A DNA stretch of 64,000 bases from Mixophyes australis (Eukaryota > Chordata > Amphibia > Anura > Limnodynastidae). The notes beneath the pieces are model-generated. The model was given only the letters and a program-made list of their open reading frames with translations, made no database searches and was not told where the DNA came from. Positions 1-11,931 of the stretch are shown in pieces (positions within the stretch are counted from its first letter, which is position 1; each line of letters starts with the position of its first letter). The stretch spans positions 343,151,875 through 343,215,874 of the forward strand of contig JAVHZZ010000003.1 of the NCBI GenBank assembly GCA_036250195.1, in the 5' to 3' direction. The translations under genes and the position numbers were made by a program.

Positions 1-157
1 TGGATGAAATGCCTCTCAGAGATGCAGATACATTAGATATGTTATGCAAGGCAGCTCATATTGCTGCATTTAAAGTACATGTACTAGTAACTGACATGCA
101 TGTTGCTAATAGATTTATTTTGCAGTGACAGAGCACGTATAGGGGGGTGACCTATAT
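1..157. other. Unassigned flank with 8-bp target duplication at its end
   Basis: No gene or repeat is recognised here. The last eight bases (150-157, ACCTATAT) are the left copy of the target-site duplication of the hAT-like element that follows; the right copy is at 449-456. Confidence 0.5.
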
Positions 158-448
158 CATACTTGCCAACTCTCCTGGAATGTCCGGGAGACTCCCGAAA
201 TCCGGGTCAGTCTCCCGGACTCCTGGGAAAGCAGGCAAGTCTCCCGCATCCAGCAAATACCTGGCCAAAATAACGTGATTCGCAGTGAATCGCGTCCCTT
301 TGGCCCTGCCCCCCGCATCAAAACAACATTTTCGATGCTGGGAGCGGGGCCAAAATGATGTGATTGACGCCCCGCCCCCTCCCGCCCTCTAGTCACGCCC
401 CCTGTCCAGGATCTTCTGGACTTCAGTGCCCAAAAGTAGGCAAATATG
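158..448. mobile_element. Non-autonomous hAT-like element, CATACTTGCC family, copy 1
   Basis: The element starts CATACTTGCC and ends GGCAAATATG, which are imperfect inverted termini. It is flanked by an exact 8-bp direct duplication, ACCTATAT, at 150-157 and 449-456. The interior is GC-rich. It has a CCGGGAGACTCCCG-type subterminal block, then two inverted stretches reading roughly 'ggccaaaataacgtgattcg' and its complement. There is no transposase reading frame, so it must have moved in trans. An 8-bp duplication is typical of the hAT superfamily, but the termini are not the common CAGNG type, so the superfamily call is an inference. The 79-residue minus-strand frame at 157-396 only translates the element. 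Confidence 0.75.
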
Positions 449-3259
449 ACCTATATGGATCTTAGGTGACTCCTTAAGTCCTCTAGTTAAAAAATAAAAA
501 CAAAAATAATTTCTAATCCTATTATTCAGGAAATCTAAATGAATTTAATGTTGGTGTATAATAAAGAGAATGTGCTAATTCTGTTAAAGTAAACATGAAA
601 GTGTTTCTGTATTTTCCATAACTAGTGTCCATTAAATAGAAATAAATATTTGTTCTAATATAGTAGCATAGGAAAGTCATATCTGTTCAAAACAGAATAA
701 ACACTATAAAAAATTCACTTTACTAGTACAAAAAACATTTATTTTGTGCAAACCCGAAATATCACAAAAAACAGACAAACAAATGATATATTCTATGACA
801 TGATTAGTTATCAAGGGTTTGGTATGTGATTGGTTGGGCATTGTGATCTCTGAGTGAAGAGGACTCACCATTCATTAATGATTTCATGTTTTACTTTACT
901 ATGGGGGGAAGTGAAGGACTGCAAGGACAAGGGGTCTCCAGAGGAACCTCTTGGGAGCCTGTGCAGCTTGATGCTGTCATTCTAGCATGACATGTGTGTC
1001 TCAGAGAAACATTCATGATCACAAGTGTTAATTGCAAAGCTAGGCAGACATGATGACCTATTTTACCAACCTGATATTTATCGGGATGTATGTTGTAGAG
1101 AAGTTACATAAAACAGCAGAAATGGTGGGCATACAACATAACGATAGTGAAGTCACCCTCTGTATCATGCAATTTCATGCAATAACACAAGCTCTATAAG
1201 TGTGATGACATGTTGTCAGAGTAATGTATACTTAGCCTAAATGAATGAAAAAGAATGAATAACCGAATTCAGTAAATTGCCCAACTAATATTTATAAGAC
1301 GAGCAGCAGGGGTGTACGCAGTAAAGCTTAGCATTTGTTAATTACTGTTAACCTTCAAGAGATTGCTGAAATAGAAAAGCAATGAATAAAATGGCCATAA
1401 AATATAAAAAGGTCATTCAGCAGCAATGTTGTAGCACATGTCCTTGTAGAAATGTTGCTGCTGTGAAGAAGATAAGTATAGTATGCAGCCAGCAATCCAC
1501 AGGGGCTTGTGTTAAGAAGCTAAGCAGTTAAGTTTGAGACTTTGCAGGTTGTGAATAACACCAGTTTTAAGGAAGTTGATTTAAAGCCGTCTAAATGGTG
1601 GGAAAATTCATAATGGGAAGCTGGAGCTTGGTGTACTTCCATGACATGTAGCTATCTCATTTGGAACAAGACAAATGACCTGGACTTTGGTGAAACTACT
1701 ATGTCCTGTACTTACATATTGCTTAATCCCTCTAGAGAGGTAACATTTTTCTTTAAGGGCAACAAAGGTCACCATAGACACACAGGAAAAAATCGGTTAA
1801 AAACTGATGACAGCCCGTCGTTTCAATTGAGTCAAACACCGTGAATTACAACCGACTACATGCAAATATAATTGATGGGGGTCATTTGCTAATATTGCTA
1901 AAATGTGCAATTCAGCACTAAAAACACATTAAAATAACAGCAATTATGTTTTCGCTCTATTGTTTTCATGGTGGACCCAATTTTCCCATTTGTTGCAATG
2001 TTTTGAAGTGTACATTTACACCTTTTAGTAGATAACTTGATTGCCTGATTGAGAATATAGTAATGTGACTCTAAACAAAGCTTCTCTATCACTTTAATTA
2101 TTTCTACCAGCCTTACAGAAACAATGGAAGTAGTTAGGGTTGCTCCCTAGGGACAGTATGGAAATAAATTACTTCTATTAATGTGAAAACACGTCTGGAC
2201 TCAGAAAGTTGTCATGTATATGCAATTGCAAAGTCTATCCTGCTGAATAAGACTAGCTTGTTTGCAATTCCTGCCAGGAAAACAGTTCTGCACAATAAAA
2301 TGATCTTGAAGCATGGAAATCAAGTGCAGGAGTTTGAGAATCAAATGCTATTCTAGTAGTGTTTCTGGTATTAATCCAACCTGAAGATAAGCTTACATTT
2401 TACAGATAGTTTAAGTAGAATAGTTCCCATGAGTATCATATACTCTCGCAGGAAGCTTACTTTACTGTGCTTTGTTCCCCCACTTGAGTTCGCCTCCTAA
2501 TAATAAAATATTTTTTTTTCTTTTGAAATAACTGAGCATAATGCCATGTCAAATTGTTGCATGATCCTTTCCAAATACAAATATTTGTTAAATATTAAAA
2601 CACTTTGATAAAGAATGTATGAATATTTGTTATAAATACAGTCAACAAACAAGCCTGTTCTAGCAATAATAAACAACATAAGGCTTTAACTCTCCCATGT
2701 TCTTGCTTATAACACAGTAATTCCTGTTTATTTAATCAACTTGCCCTGTGCCGATAGAAAATTATATTAAAGGCTTAAAATTCAAGTTGTTCTTATATGA
2801 AAAGGTTCTTGTAACACTAATAACACGCACAGGTGTGTATGAAATGCCATACCATGACACAACTTAAGATATGTGTGTTCCCCTGACATGTACTTGGCTG
2901 CAAGGTATTGTTCTTTGTTATCAGCTATTTGTGGCTGTGATGGCTTTATGTTGTGTCCTTCAGAACGCTTACACACCGGTGGTTTATTGTGCGTCATTCA
3001 CAATCACAAGCCACATCCTTTCTTCTCTGCTCAGACTAGAAACTCTTCTGCATTTATTAATTGTTCTTTTTTTATTAAAAAAATTTGAATGTTAAGTTTA
3101 GCAATCTTTTAATACTATCCTCTGCAGTGGTAACTCTTAGGCAAAGAATTTATTCAAATTTAATTTAATATGAATTTTAAAGCTCCAATTGAAGAGAAAT
3201 AATTCAATATAGTGTCTCTCTAGTTTGGATGTAAGCATATGGAAAGAATAGCATACCAC
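449..3259. other. Unassigned AT-rich DNA, no gene seen
   Basis: This is AT-rich sequence with short chance frames of at most about 70 codons. No domain motif, tandem array or element end was recognised. It could be intronic or intergenic. Confidence 0.5.
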
Positions 3260-4319
3260 ACACACAGAGCTGGTGCAAGCATTCTCAGCAACCTAGGCAA
3301 AGCTTCAGCCCACCACCCCTCCTTCCCCCAATAAAAATAATAACTCTTACCTCCTGCTGGCTGGTAAGGTTGCAGCTCAGATACACTGATGTCCAGATAC
3401 AGAATGCTGTTCAGGCTTCACTGCTGCTCAGGAGCAAACGCAGGATATCTAGACGGGAGGCTCCAGATGTTAGATTCCAGAACAAAGCAAAACAAAGACT
3501 TGACATCACTCACCTGTTACACATTGTCATGTCCCCCGTTGCCCACCATCTTTTCTCACACATGCCCATCTAGCTATTCTCACTTATGCTACCGCCTTGA
3601 CCATCAGCTCTTGTCACACATGCTGCCCGCATAACACCAGCTCTACTCACATGCCCAGCTGCCCACCGGCTTATCTCTCACATACACCCCTCCCCTAGGC
3701 GTCTTTTTTTCACACCTGTCCCTCTTTCCTACAAGCTTTTAATAAATAAACATTTATTTTTTTTAGTATTTGCCCACTACTTGTCTCTCCTCTGTTGCTA
3801 TCTACTAGTAAAATTTATTTTACATCTGGAGCATACTTTAACACATGAAAATAAAGAAATAAAGGTAATCTAAATGACAAAGATAATCTAGAGTTTTCCC
3901 TATTTATTTGCATGTGTTAATGTATTGGGTAGAAGTAGGCGCAAAGCCATTTTACTATAGTAAGCGGAGGGGAGAGAAGAAGGTTGCGGTGAGGGATTCA
4001 AATATCCTTCTACCACAATGCTCTCCCCACAGGGTAGAACGGCTGATGCCATCTGAGTAGAGCTCCAAAAAGCTAGGCCTTTAGGAGAGTGCTAAATTGT
4101 CCCAGACCACAGTCTTCATTGAAAATTGAGGACTGCTGTTTAATTAGAAATTTAGCCTAATGCTGGATATATCTGTGATACCTACTGCGTTAGGCTTTTG
4201 TTAGGTAGCTAGGTTACTTAAAAACGCCTAAACCATGTGGAGAAAGCCATTTTTGCATGGCTTATGGCTTAATAAATAGGGCCCCGATAGTCTGTAACTC
4301 ATGGGGATTTCTGAGCACA
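3260..4319. other. Pyrimidine-skewed unassigned DNA; possible degenerate transposon end
   Basis: The sequence at 3267 reads CAGAGCTGGTGCAAGC, which resembles the CAG-type end of hAT elements. No matching right terminus or target duplication was found, so the call is weak. From 3300 to 3720 the top strand is C/T-rich. Around 4260-4285 'ttaataaatagggccccga' resembles a Harbinger MITE end, again without a found partner. Confidence 0.3.
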
Positions 4320-5176
4320 TCCCTCTTCCTTCCTGTTTTATCCAGCCACATCTCCCCAATATTTTCAGACTCCCCACCCCTCATTTTCTGTAGCCTCTTA
4401 TCCCACACCCCAATTTCTGTAGCCTCCTCTCTTTCCCCCTTGTTTTCTCCAGTCTCCCCCCCATGTTTAGTATAACCACCTCTCTTCTCCCCTCGATTTC
4501 TGTAACGTTTTCTCCCCCACATTTTCTGTAACCTTTCTCTCTCCCCTCATTTTCTGTAGTCTTTTGTAGTTTTACCACTGCCCAAGTTACTTTAACTAAT
4601 AATATCTCACTATGAGTGATTATTAGTGTGTCCTCTCCTCCCCCTACTTCATTTTCTGTGGCCTCCTCTCCTTCCCCCCTCATTTTTTGTAGCCTTCTCC
4701 CCTCCCCCCTGTGTTTTCTGTAGTCTCCTCTACTCCTTCCTCATTTCCTGTAGCTGCATCTCCTCCCCCCTCGTTTTTTGTAGCATTTTCTCTCCCCTTG
4801 TTTTCTGTAGATTTCTCTAGTGTTCGCCCCGCCCGCGTTACGTTAACTAATAATATCTCATTATGAGAGATTATTAGTGTGCCCTCTCCTCCCCATCATT
4901 TTCTGTGGCCTCCTCTGCTCCTCCCTCATTTTCTGTAGCCTTTTCTCCCCCCCCACTCGTTTTCTGTAGCCATCTCTCCCCCCTTGTATTCTGTTACCTC
5001 CTCCCCTTCTCATTTTCTATAACCTCCTTCCTCCCTCCCTCACTTTCTGTAGCCTTCTGCCACCCATTTTCTATAGCCCCCCCCCCCCTCATTTTCTGTT
5101 GCCTCTGTAGCAATTGTACCGCCCGTGTTAATTTAACTAACAATATCTCATTATGAGAGATTATTAGTGTGTTTGC
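4320..5176. repeat. Pyrimidine-rich minisatellite with a triplicated palindrome
   Basis: The top strand is an irregular tandem array of roughly 30-bp units of the form 'cattttctgtagcctcctct' plus a run of C. Three times the array is interrupted by a non-pyrimidine segment of about 60 bp that contains a 31-bp palindrome, at 4596-4626, 4847-4877 and 5137-5167. The arms run CTAATAATATCTCAT and ATGAGAGATTATTAG and pair at 14 of 15 positions in the middle copy. The palindromes are spaced 251 and 290 bp apart, so the array has a higher-order unit of about 250-290 bp. Frames on both strands here (for example 4381-4683 and 4905-5156) are low-complexity translations, not genes. Confidence 0.8.
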
Positions 5177-6060
5177 CCAGCCACAGTGCTGCCCTCCCCA
5201 GTGCCCGGCGCGATAGGCAGCTGCCTAAAGCTGCCTATGGCGCCAAAAGACGTCTTGCGGTACTAAGCTTCTCCCACTGTTTCAATACCATTTGTTTTCT
5301 TATTTTTACCATATCTGAGGACCATATTCATATCATAGAAATACTGTTTCCATGTGCCTAATCTAGAAATAATGATTATTTTTAAGGTGTGCTTGACTAG
5401 GGTCTGGGCACTTTATGGTATTCAGTCTTCAACTCCTGCACGTCTGTCAGAGGATGCTCTCAGAAGCAGGAGATGAGGGTGCTGATCTTATGAAAGGTAG
5501 TGACCTGTACATTCATGTGATTATCTTAGTGAAGACAGGGCTGCATGTGGCAGGAGCAGCGGTGACAAGCATGGAGCCACAGACTGAGACTTAGATAGTA
5601 GAATGAGAAGAGTCCTCAGTAGGACAATGTAGTGATATGTAGCTGCTGTCACTGGTGCAGCAAGAATATTATGTCAAATGTACCTTTATATAAAACAAAG
5701 CATGTTATGTACTGGACCAACTCTTCCATATTAAACTAGCATGGATTACTAAATGTATGGGATACATAGCGAGTTTGCAGGTTATGGGGTTGAGAGGCCA
5801 TTTTGAAAATGATCATTTGGTTCTAAGGTGATATACACACTGGGTAAAACGATTAGCTGTCGTTACAGAGCTCATTGGTGAAGGCAACCTCTGTACACAC
5901 CAATAGCAGGTCATATCTATGTAGTGTATCTGCATTTTAGGTACATCCTGCTCTGTAGTGAATACAAAGGTCATCTTTACCATAGTGATTAATGATCTGC
6001 ATAGTGATAGACTTTAGAGCTGCATCCACCATGCTCTTGGTGCATCTAACTGCACCTGAG
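5177..6060. other. Unassigned DNA with one short hairpin
   Basis: A perfect hairpin lies at 5213-5238, with arms ATAGGCAGCT and AGCTGCCTAT around a 6-base loop, in a short GC-rich patch. It may be the inner part of a degenerate foldback transposon. The rest has no recognised feature. Confidence 0.45.
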
Positions 6061-6200
6061 GTAAAACTCTATGGCAGAGCCATAACTAAGAATTCTAGTG
6101 CCTAGGACAAGAAAGAGAAATGCCGCCCCACTAGCCCTCAATTTTAACCAAACTAAGCTAAAATATTCCTAAATTACGCCCCCATCCTTCTTGTGACCTA
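6061..6200. repeat. Possible degenerate hAT terminus
   Basis: The stretch 'cagagccataactaagaatt' followed by 'cctaggac' resembles the CAGAGGCGTAACTA-type end of vertebrate hAT elements. No right end or duplication was found. Confidence 0.3.
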
Positions 6201-6390
6201 TGTTGGCTAGTTTGTGTCTCAGCCATGTTCTTAGGTTCAGTATTGATTTTGCAAAGTTATCTTCTTAACATGCTCTGTTGAGATGACATAAGAACTTAAG
6301 TCAGTAAACACAGCAAGTTTAATGTGGCAGATATATTTGCACTGGGAAAATAATGTAACCAGAAAAGTTTATATTCTTATACAGAAAATG

Positions 6391-6393
<3 letters not shown>

Positions 6394-6426
<33 letters not shown>
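6394..6426. repeat. (AT)n microsatellite
   Basis: About 16 uninterrupted AT units, followed by a few AATAAT units. Confidence 0.95.
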
Positions 6427-6429
<3 letters not shown>

Positions 6430-6837
6430 ATAACTCCTCTATGTTGGGACGACAATAGCAGTGCCAGGAAGAGTACAATATAAATAACTATACTCGTTAT
6501 TGCTGCTCTGTCAAGGTTGAAAGAAAAAAACACCTTTAGTTGCAGCAACGAAATTAGTTACATAAATATTGCATGCATTTAGATGTTACAGTTGGCTGGA
6601 ACTTAACCTATTATATTGTACATTAATTGCTTTGAATAATAGAACAAACAGGAGAAAGTTAAAGGACTGATCAATGGGAATTTATATTTGGCGTTCCAAC
6701 GCAGAATGCTAGAGGCAACAATCCCCTCTCCTCCCAGCAAAGAGTAATATTGGAAATGAAACATATGCTACAGCACAACGGAAGAGTTATAATTATAAGT
6801 AGTCAGTGAAAGCATAAACTTGTGGATGCCGTTATGA

Positions 6838-6935
6838 TGAAATATCATAATCATCATCATCATCATCATCATTGTGTATTATAGGGGGCCACAGACTCCG
6901 TAGTACCGGACATTCAGATGAATCCTAATGATTTT
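6838..6935. repeat. (ATC)n tract with a possible old LINE 3' tail
   Basis: Seven or so ATC units are followed by 'cagactccgtagtaccggac'. A similar word, 'gattccatagctccggacaa', follows the ATC-rich tract near 21640-21700 beside the L2 copies. This may be the end of an older LINE subfamily on the minus strand. The match is short. Confidence 0.35.
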
Positions 6936-7017
6936 AGAGGAAATCTACAAATGTCTCATTCACATAATATTCACATAACATAATACCAACAGAGCAATTT
7001 ATAAAAGTTGACTTAAC

Positions 7018-7338
7018 GGACCTGATTTATTAAGGAAAGTAAGGCAAAATAATGAGTAAGTTTTCTAAAGGACAAAACCATGTTACAACACAAGGGGTGC
7101 AAATCATTTTATGATTTTGCACATAAGTTAAATACTGGCTGTTATTTCATGTAGCACACAAATACTAAATAGATTTATTTGTATATTAAAATTTAAAGTT
7201 GATCTAGGACATGCCCTACCCCAACTATAAATCTGCCATCACATTTTAAATTTTCCTTCTCCTCCAATGCAATATGGTTTTGCCAAGGTGCAAAGTTGCT
7301 CATTTTTTTTGCTCTCCTTTCCTTAATGAATCAGGCCC
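7018..7338. mobile_element. Foldback MITE, GGACCTGATTTATTAAGG family, copy 1
   Basis: The left end GGACCTGATTTATTAAGG pairs with the right end CCTTAATGAATCAGGCCC. The flanks carry AAC at 7015-7017 and 7339-7341, a possible 3-bp target duplication as in PIF/Harbinger elements. It is about 320 bp long with no coding potential. Two relatives occur in this window, at 52870-53155 (same orientation) and 57149-57421 (inverted). They share the words 'gttgatctaggacatgccct' and 'ggacaaaaccatgt'. Confidence 0.7.
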
Positions 7339-7341
7339 AAC

Positions 7342-7929
7342 ATGTTTGTCTTTTTCCCAGGAAGGTCGGTATGTGTGTTATTCATTGAAGGCTGTACCAA
7401 CAGTTTTTGCTGCTTTTTAAAATATTTAAAAGTACACTTTTTAACTCCTTGGCTGGGACTCACCTACTTGCCCAGTAGTTAAAGGATTGCAAGAAAACCC
7501 AAAAATCACTGCCCACCATGATTGAGGTTTTATTTTAATGCTACAGAGCGCCCCCTAGGCAGCAAGCAGTGAAAATGCGAGGGATAGGCGAAGGTTCTTT
7601 CAAAGGTTCATTCTTCGTTTGGACTGGGATAGCCCCCATGTTCAAGCAAGGACAATAAATAACTCTAAAGCAGAGGCGAGAAGGATTGGGGGCTCCGATC
7701 TCAACCCTACTCCCCAGCTGCTAAGTAAATTGAGTCCCCTTTTTCAAATTAGGGTGCCTTTTTTAAAAAAAAACATAATAATAAAGTATTTAACTGGTAT
7801 TTAACAATTATGTTATGGTCTGTCACCAGCCATATAAACCCTTACTGATGTAAATAAAATTTACCACTATAGGAGTTGTGTTAATTGTGCCAGTCCCACT
7901 CAGGTATGACACACTGGTTTCCACCCCCC
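7342..7929. other. Unassigned DNA upstream of minisatellite
   Basis: No gene is seen. The 61-codon frame at 7619-7804 has no recognisable motif. A word 'gagcgccccctaggcagcaa' near 7547 is GC-rich and may derive from an old transposon, but no ends were identified. Confidence 0.4.
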
Positions 7930-8440
7930 CCTCTAAAGAGGCACCAGCTCTGGGCTGACAAGTCTGGGACTACCAGATCCTGGGGGTCTTGGGGTCATGC
8001 TAATTTTACACCCCACCCTATAGAGGCACCAGCTCCGTCCTGACAAGCCTGGGACCACCAGATCATGGGGGTCTTGGGATCATGCTAATTTTACACCCCA
8101 CCCTATAGAGGCACCAGCTCCGGACTGACAAGCCTGGGACCACCAGATCATGGGGGTCTTGGGGTCATGCTAATTTTACACCCCACCCTATAGAGGCGCC
8201 AGCTCCGGGCTGACAAGCCTGGGGCCACCAGAGCATGGGGGTCTTGGGGTCTTGCTAATTATACACACCATCCTATAGAGGCACCAGCTCCGGGCTGACA
8301 AGCCTGGGACCACCACATCATGGGGGTCTGGGGTCATGCTAATTTTACATCTTACTGTATAGAGGCACCAGCTCCGGGCTGACAAGCCTGGGACCACCAG
8401 ATCATGGGTTCTCGGGGTCATGCTAATTTTCCATCTGGGG
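7930..8440. repeat. 85-bp minisatellite, six copies
   Basis: The marker word 'gaggcaccagctc' or a one- to two-base variant recurs at 7938, 8023, 8108, 8193, 8278 and 8362. The spacings are 85, 85, 85, 85 and 84 bp. Each unit continues through 'tgggaccaccagatcatggg' and 'ggtcatgctaatttta'. The copies differ by a few substitutions. The minus-strand 87-codon frame at 8188-8451 is periodic because 84 and near-multiples of three keep it open; it is not a gene. Confidence 0.9.
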
Positions 8441-10189
8441 TAAGCTTTCAATATAATAGGGACAACCCCTGCTTATCGTCTTTCTCTTATATCAGAAACC
8501 AGTACAGGCTATTTAGCGCCGGGGCTGGTTGAGGATTTGAGGAAGGGGCTACGCTACTTATTTTTGCTTTATTTATTTATTATAACATTGCTCTGTATAT
8601 GTGTATATGGCGAAGCAAAAGTGAATTAGAAGCTGTATCGCCAGAAATTCCTACAGCCGGCAAAACTTTACAGGATTTTTGCACATTTTTTGTTTTATCT
8701 ATATCTGCCTTTAGGACATTATTTCTTGCCTGTGAGTGCTGTTTTAGTGAAGTACTTCCAAATGCACGTGGTGTATTTTTGTTCTGTCTACTTTCCAATG
8801 TATTACCTCTACCGAGCAATCATAGCGCATATTCATTACTAAAATGTGGCTTAGTGTATAAGAACAATGCTCTATTAGCAAAAAGCAATATCCCCAGAAT
8901 GGTGAATTACCGACAGTAAATAGTTATTATGTATGAATAGAATCACATGTAGCTTATTATGTCTGCAGGCGTCTATTCTCTCTTTTTTTATATTACTCAT
9001 TAGTTGTAAAGAATAGCAGCAGTTCCCATGGTATTTTCCAAGCTATATTTTCCTTCTGAAAAAAATAATGAGGAAATGTAATGTAAAAATTCTATGTATA
9101 GACGTTTTTAGCAAAGACTTTTAATTTCCAACAGGTATTCAGGAATGTTACCCCGTTTCTCACTACTTCAGTAACTATAGCCACTTATTTCAGATCGAGA
9201 ATTGTTTGTCCAAAAGCAAACTCTGTATAGATGTTAATTCGAGCAGTAAGAATTGATTGGCAAGCCAAGAGGGGCTGTCATTTCTCACACATTGTCACAT
9301 TTTGCTGATTTAACCAATTAGAACGTGTATTCAATTATCCCATTAGCAAATTATATGTGTCCCAACTGTTAAATCGCCTGAAATCAGTGACATTAGTAGA
9401 ACTGAATAGCTGATTTATTTTGATGCGGACTTGCTTTTTGCTACTCTACAACAGTTGGGCTCTTTTGAACAGCACTCTTTTACCCCCAAAAAACTACAAA
9501 AGAAATTAAAACTGCATTTTAGAGCCCCCTAAGCTTTTATTTTGACACATTTCATACCATAGGAAACACTGATTTTTGCCTGAATTTTAGCAGTCCGCGT
9601 GATTCCCGAAGCATTCTGAAAGGGGAGTTGTTCTTATTATGCGACAAGGAAACAATATTTTCAATTGAATGGTATCTCTTAGAACTGGAGCTTCTAACAA
9701 TGTTAGAATTATGAATTTTTGGCTAAAAAAGTGACATTCAAAAGCTCCCATCTGACACTCACCTTATCCAGGGGACCAAATGGTGTGCAATGAAGCCAAA
9801 CCAAGCTTTGCTCCACAAAACAAAATAAATATGAAAGTGTGATCATTCATCACCAAAAGGTATTATCTGTGACTGAATGGATCTATTGCTAATATTTCAG
9901 GCAGGAACTAAAATTGGCATTTAAGCAAATATTTGTCATTAAAGTGTAATCTACTCAAATAAAGACAATGTCATTATTTTAATTATGAGATCTTCCAACA
10001 GCAGCTAAGTCTATGACAACAAGAAAACGTATGCTTTATAAATTGATTTTCAAAATGTGGTGCCCTACAACCTATAATACTGACTGTTACCTAATTTGAT
10101 TTCATATGAAAAGGACTATAATAATAATTTTAAAAAATTCCCTGTTGCTCACTTGGGGTGGTTGAGGGGTCTACATATTTAGTTCCTTA
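8441..10189. other. Unassigned DNA with open frames on both strands at 8.6-8.9 kb
   Basis: Frames of 106 codons (8599-8919, plus) and 79 codons (8580-8819, minus) overlap each other. Neither shows a motif I recognise. Overlapping open frames on opposite strands of an otherwise gene-free stretch are more likely chance or transposon remnant than gene. From 8930 to 10189 nothing stands out. Confidence 0.4.
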
Positions 10190-10364
10190 GGGGCATATTT
10201 ACTAAACTACGAGTTTGAAAAAGTGGAGATGTTGCCTATAGCAACCAATCAGGTTCTAGCTGTCATTTTGTAGAATGTACTAAACAAATAATAACTAGAA
10301 TCTGATTGGTTGCTATAGGCAACATCTCCACATTTTCAAACCTGCAATTTAATAAATAAACCCC
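10190..10364. mobile_element. Harbinger-type foldback MITE, copy 1
   Basis: The ends read GGGGCATATTTACTAAAC and TTTAATAAATAAACCCC. The flanks are TTA at 10187-10189 and 10365-10367, the TWA duplication expected of PIF/Harbinger. The whole element is one imperfect palindrome: 'gttgcctatagcaaccaatc' in the left half is mirrored by 'gattggttgctataggcaac' in the right half. Relatives lie at 12891-13058 and 63535-63709. Confidence 0.85.
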
Positions 10365-10532
10365 TTAGACTTTATGTTGTGCTGTATGTACAGATGGCAT
10401 GCTGCTATTTTAGCATAATGGTGTGATCTGGCCCCTCCCGAAAACATAGAGGATCACTCCACACTAACCTCTTGCCCCTATTGTAATAAAGTTGTAGAGC
10501 AGCGTGGGTCCTGCACTCAGCAAACCTAGAGA

Positions 10533-10676
10533 CAGGACTGACAACATGCAGCCCGGAGGGCGCACAGGCGGCCGCATCACATGACACGCGATGCGGGCCT
10601 GTGTGGCCCGAACAGCGGTCACACTGAGCGGCCCGGAGGACCGATGCCCCCCTGCCCCCGACCTAGCCCGCCCCTG
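10533..10676. mobile_element. Short non-autonomous hAT-like element (CAGG...CCTG)
   Basis: The element starts CAGGACTGACAAC and ends GCCCGCCCCTG. It is flanked by CCTAGAGA (10525-10532) and TCTAGAGA (10677-10684), a 7/8 match to an 8-bp duplication. The GC-rich interior shares 'gcgcacaggcggccgcatca' and 'catgtgatgcggcc'-like words with the element at 11434-11642, so they are one family. Confidence 0.7.
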
Positions 10677-10762
10677 TCTAGAGACTTGTGTCCTATAGTT
10701 CTCTATTATTGTCAATGATACTTGTTATACAAATACTGTATTTAGAAACCTTATTATTGTTT

Positions 10763-10763
<1 letters not shown>

Positions 10764-10798
<35 letters not shown>

Positions 10799-10799
10799 T
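10764..10799. repeat. (TAA)n microsatellite
   Basis: About 12 TAA units. Confidence 0.95.
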
Positions 10800-11425
10800 A
10801 CTTATATCATCACTTAGTTTCCTAAAGTATAAATGCTATTCATTTCACATATTTTAACTGTATTAGCACTTAGTTGTATTTTTATTTTATTCTACATTCA
10901 TTAGCCAGGAGAAACCTTTAAAAGGAGTTACTGAACTTGTGAACTCTGTGAAATAACTTGCTAATATCCAGCAGACGTTGGTCAACCTGTCATAAAACTC
11001 CACAGCTCGGCCATTATTCTTCGCCCGTTCATTCTCTCAAAGTCGTTTGAGTTTCTCTGCCACTACTCTTGCTGTCAAGCTTTGCACCAACTTTCCCTTT
11101 TTCACACTACATTAGGTCTTTCCTAATTGATTCTATCGCTAGTTGTCATTGGGGCAAGGTCATATGGCTTCTGTCACAGTCTTTATTTTTCTTTTTTTTT
11201 CCCATATATTTTGCACTACCTGTGCCAACAAGACGAGGGTACAGAATGAGGACAGATTATTTAGAACTATTGTGTTACAACTTTTCTCTTGCTGAAGATG
11301 TGACACTCATTTTCCTATGTAACCTAATTGAGCTTTGATTTATTTTACAGTACTAATTAATGTACAGAATTTTACATTTAACCATTAACTAATGGGGTTC
11401 GGAAAACCCCTGACTGACTGCATCC
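10800..11425. other. Unassigned DNA, no gene seen
   Basis: The 89-codon frame at 11069-11338 has no motif and is rich in Phe and Leu from T-rich sequence. Nothing else is recognised. Confidence 0.5.
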
Positions 11426-11433
11426 CTTAATGC

Positions 11434-11642
11434 CAGGCGTGGGCTGGCAAATTTCAGCCCGGGGGCGCACAGGTGGCCGCATCACATGACGTGACCGCAT
11501 CGCGTGTCATGTGATGCGGCCGTCTGTGCGCTGCTGGTAATCAGGTAATATTGCAGCAACGAGGGGGGGTGGGCGGCCGGCCCAAACAATGGTTAGACTG
11601 AGCGGCCGATGCCCACCTGCCCCCCGGCCCAGCCCGCCCCTG
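11434..11642. mobile_element. Short non-autonomous hAT-like element with perfect 8-bp duplication
   Basis: The ends are CAGGCGTGGGCTGG and CCGGCCCAGCCCGCCCCTG, imperfect inverted repeats with the CAG/CTG termini typical of hAT. The flanks are exact copies of CTTAATGC at 11426-11433 and 11643-11650. The interior has a palindrome around 'gcatcacatgacgtgaccgc' and 'gcgtgtcatgtgatgcggcc'. There is no transposase. It is the same family as 10533-10676. Confidence 0.85.
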
Positions 11643-11931
11643 CTTAATGCAATTGGCCACGAGAGACCAGAGGATAATCCACACACTTTAACACCTTCTC
11701 TATATATAGCCCTTTACTTTGATGTCTTATTACCAGTTCTGCAATCTAGCCAACAAATGAACATCAATCAAACTGCATGAATAATTTTGTCCTTTTACCA
11801 ACCGGTTCATTACAGTGATACCCTCCAACCACGCGTTCTACACAATCTAAGCCTGAAGACCAACCTAACATGTTTTAATTAATAATGCTAGTTATCAGTG
11901 CCAAAGTAGATGCCACAGAGAGGGTCTAATA

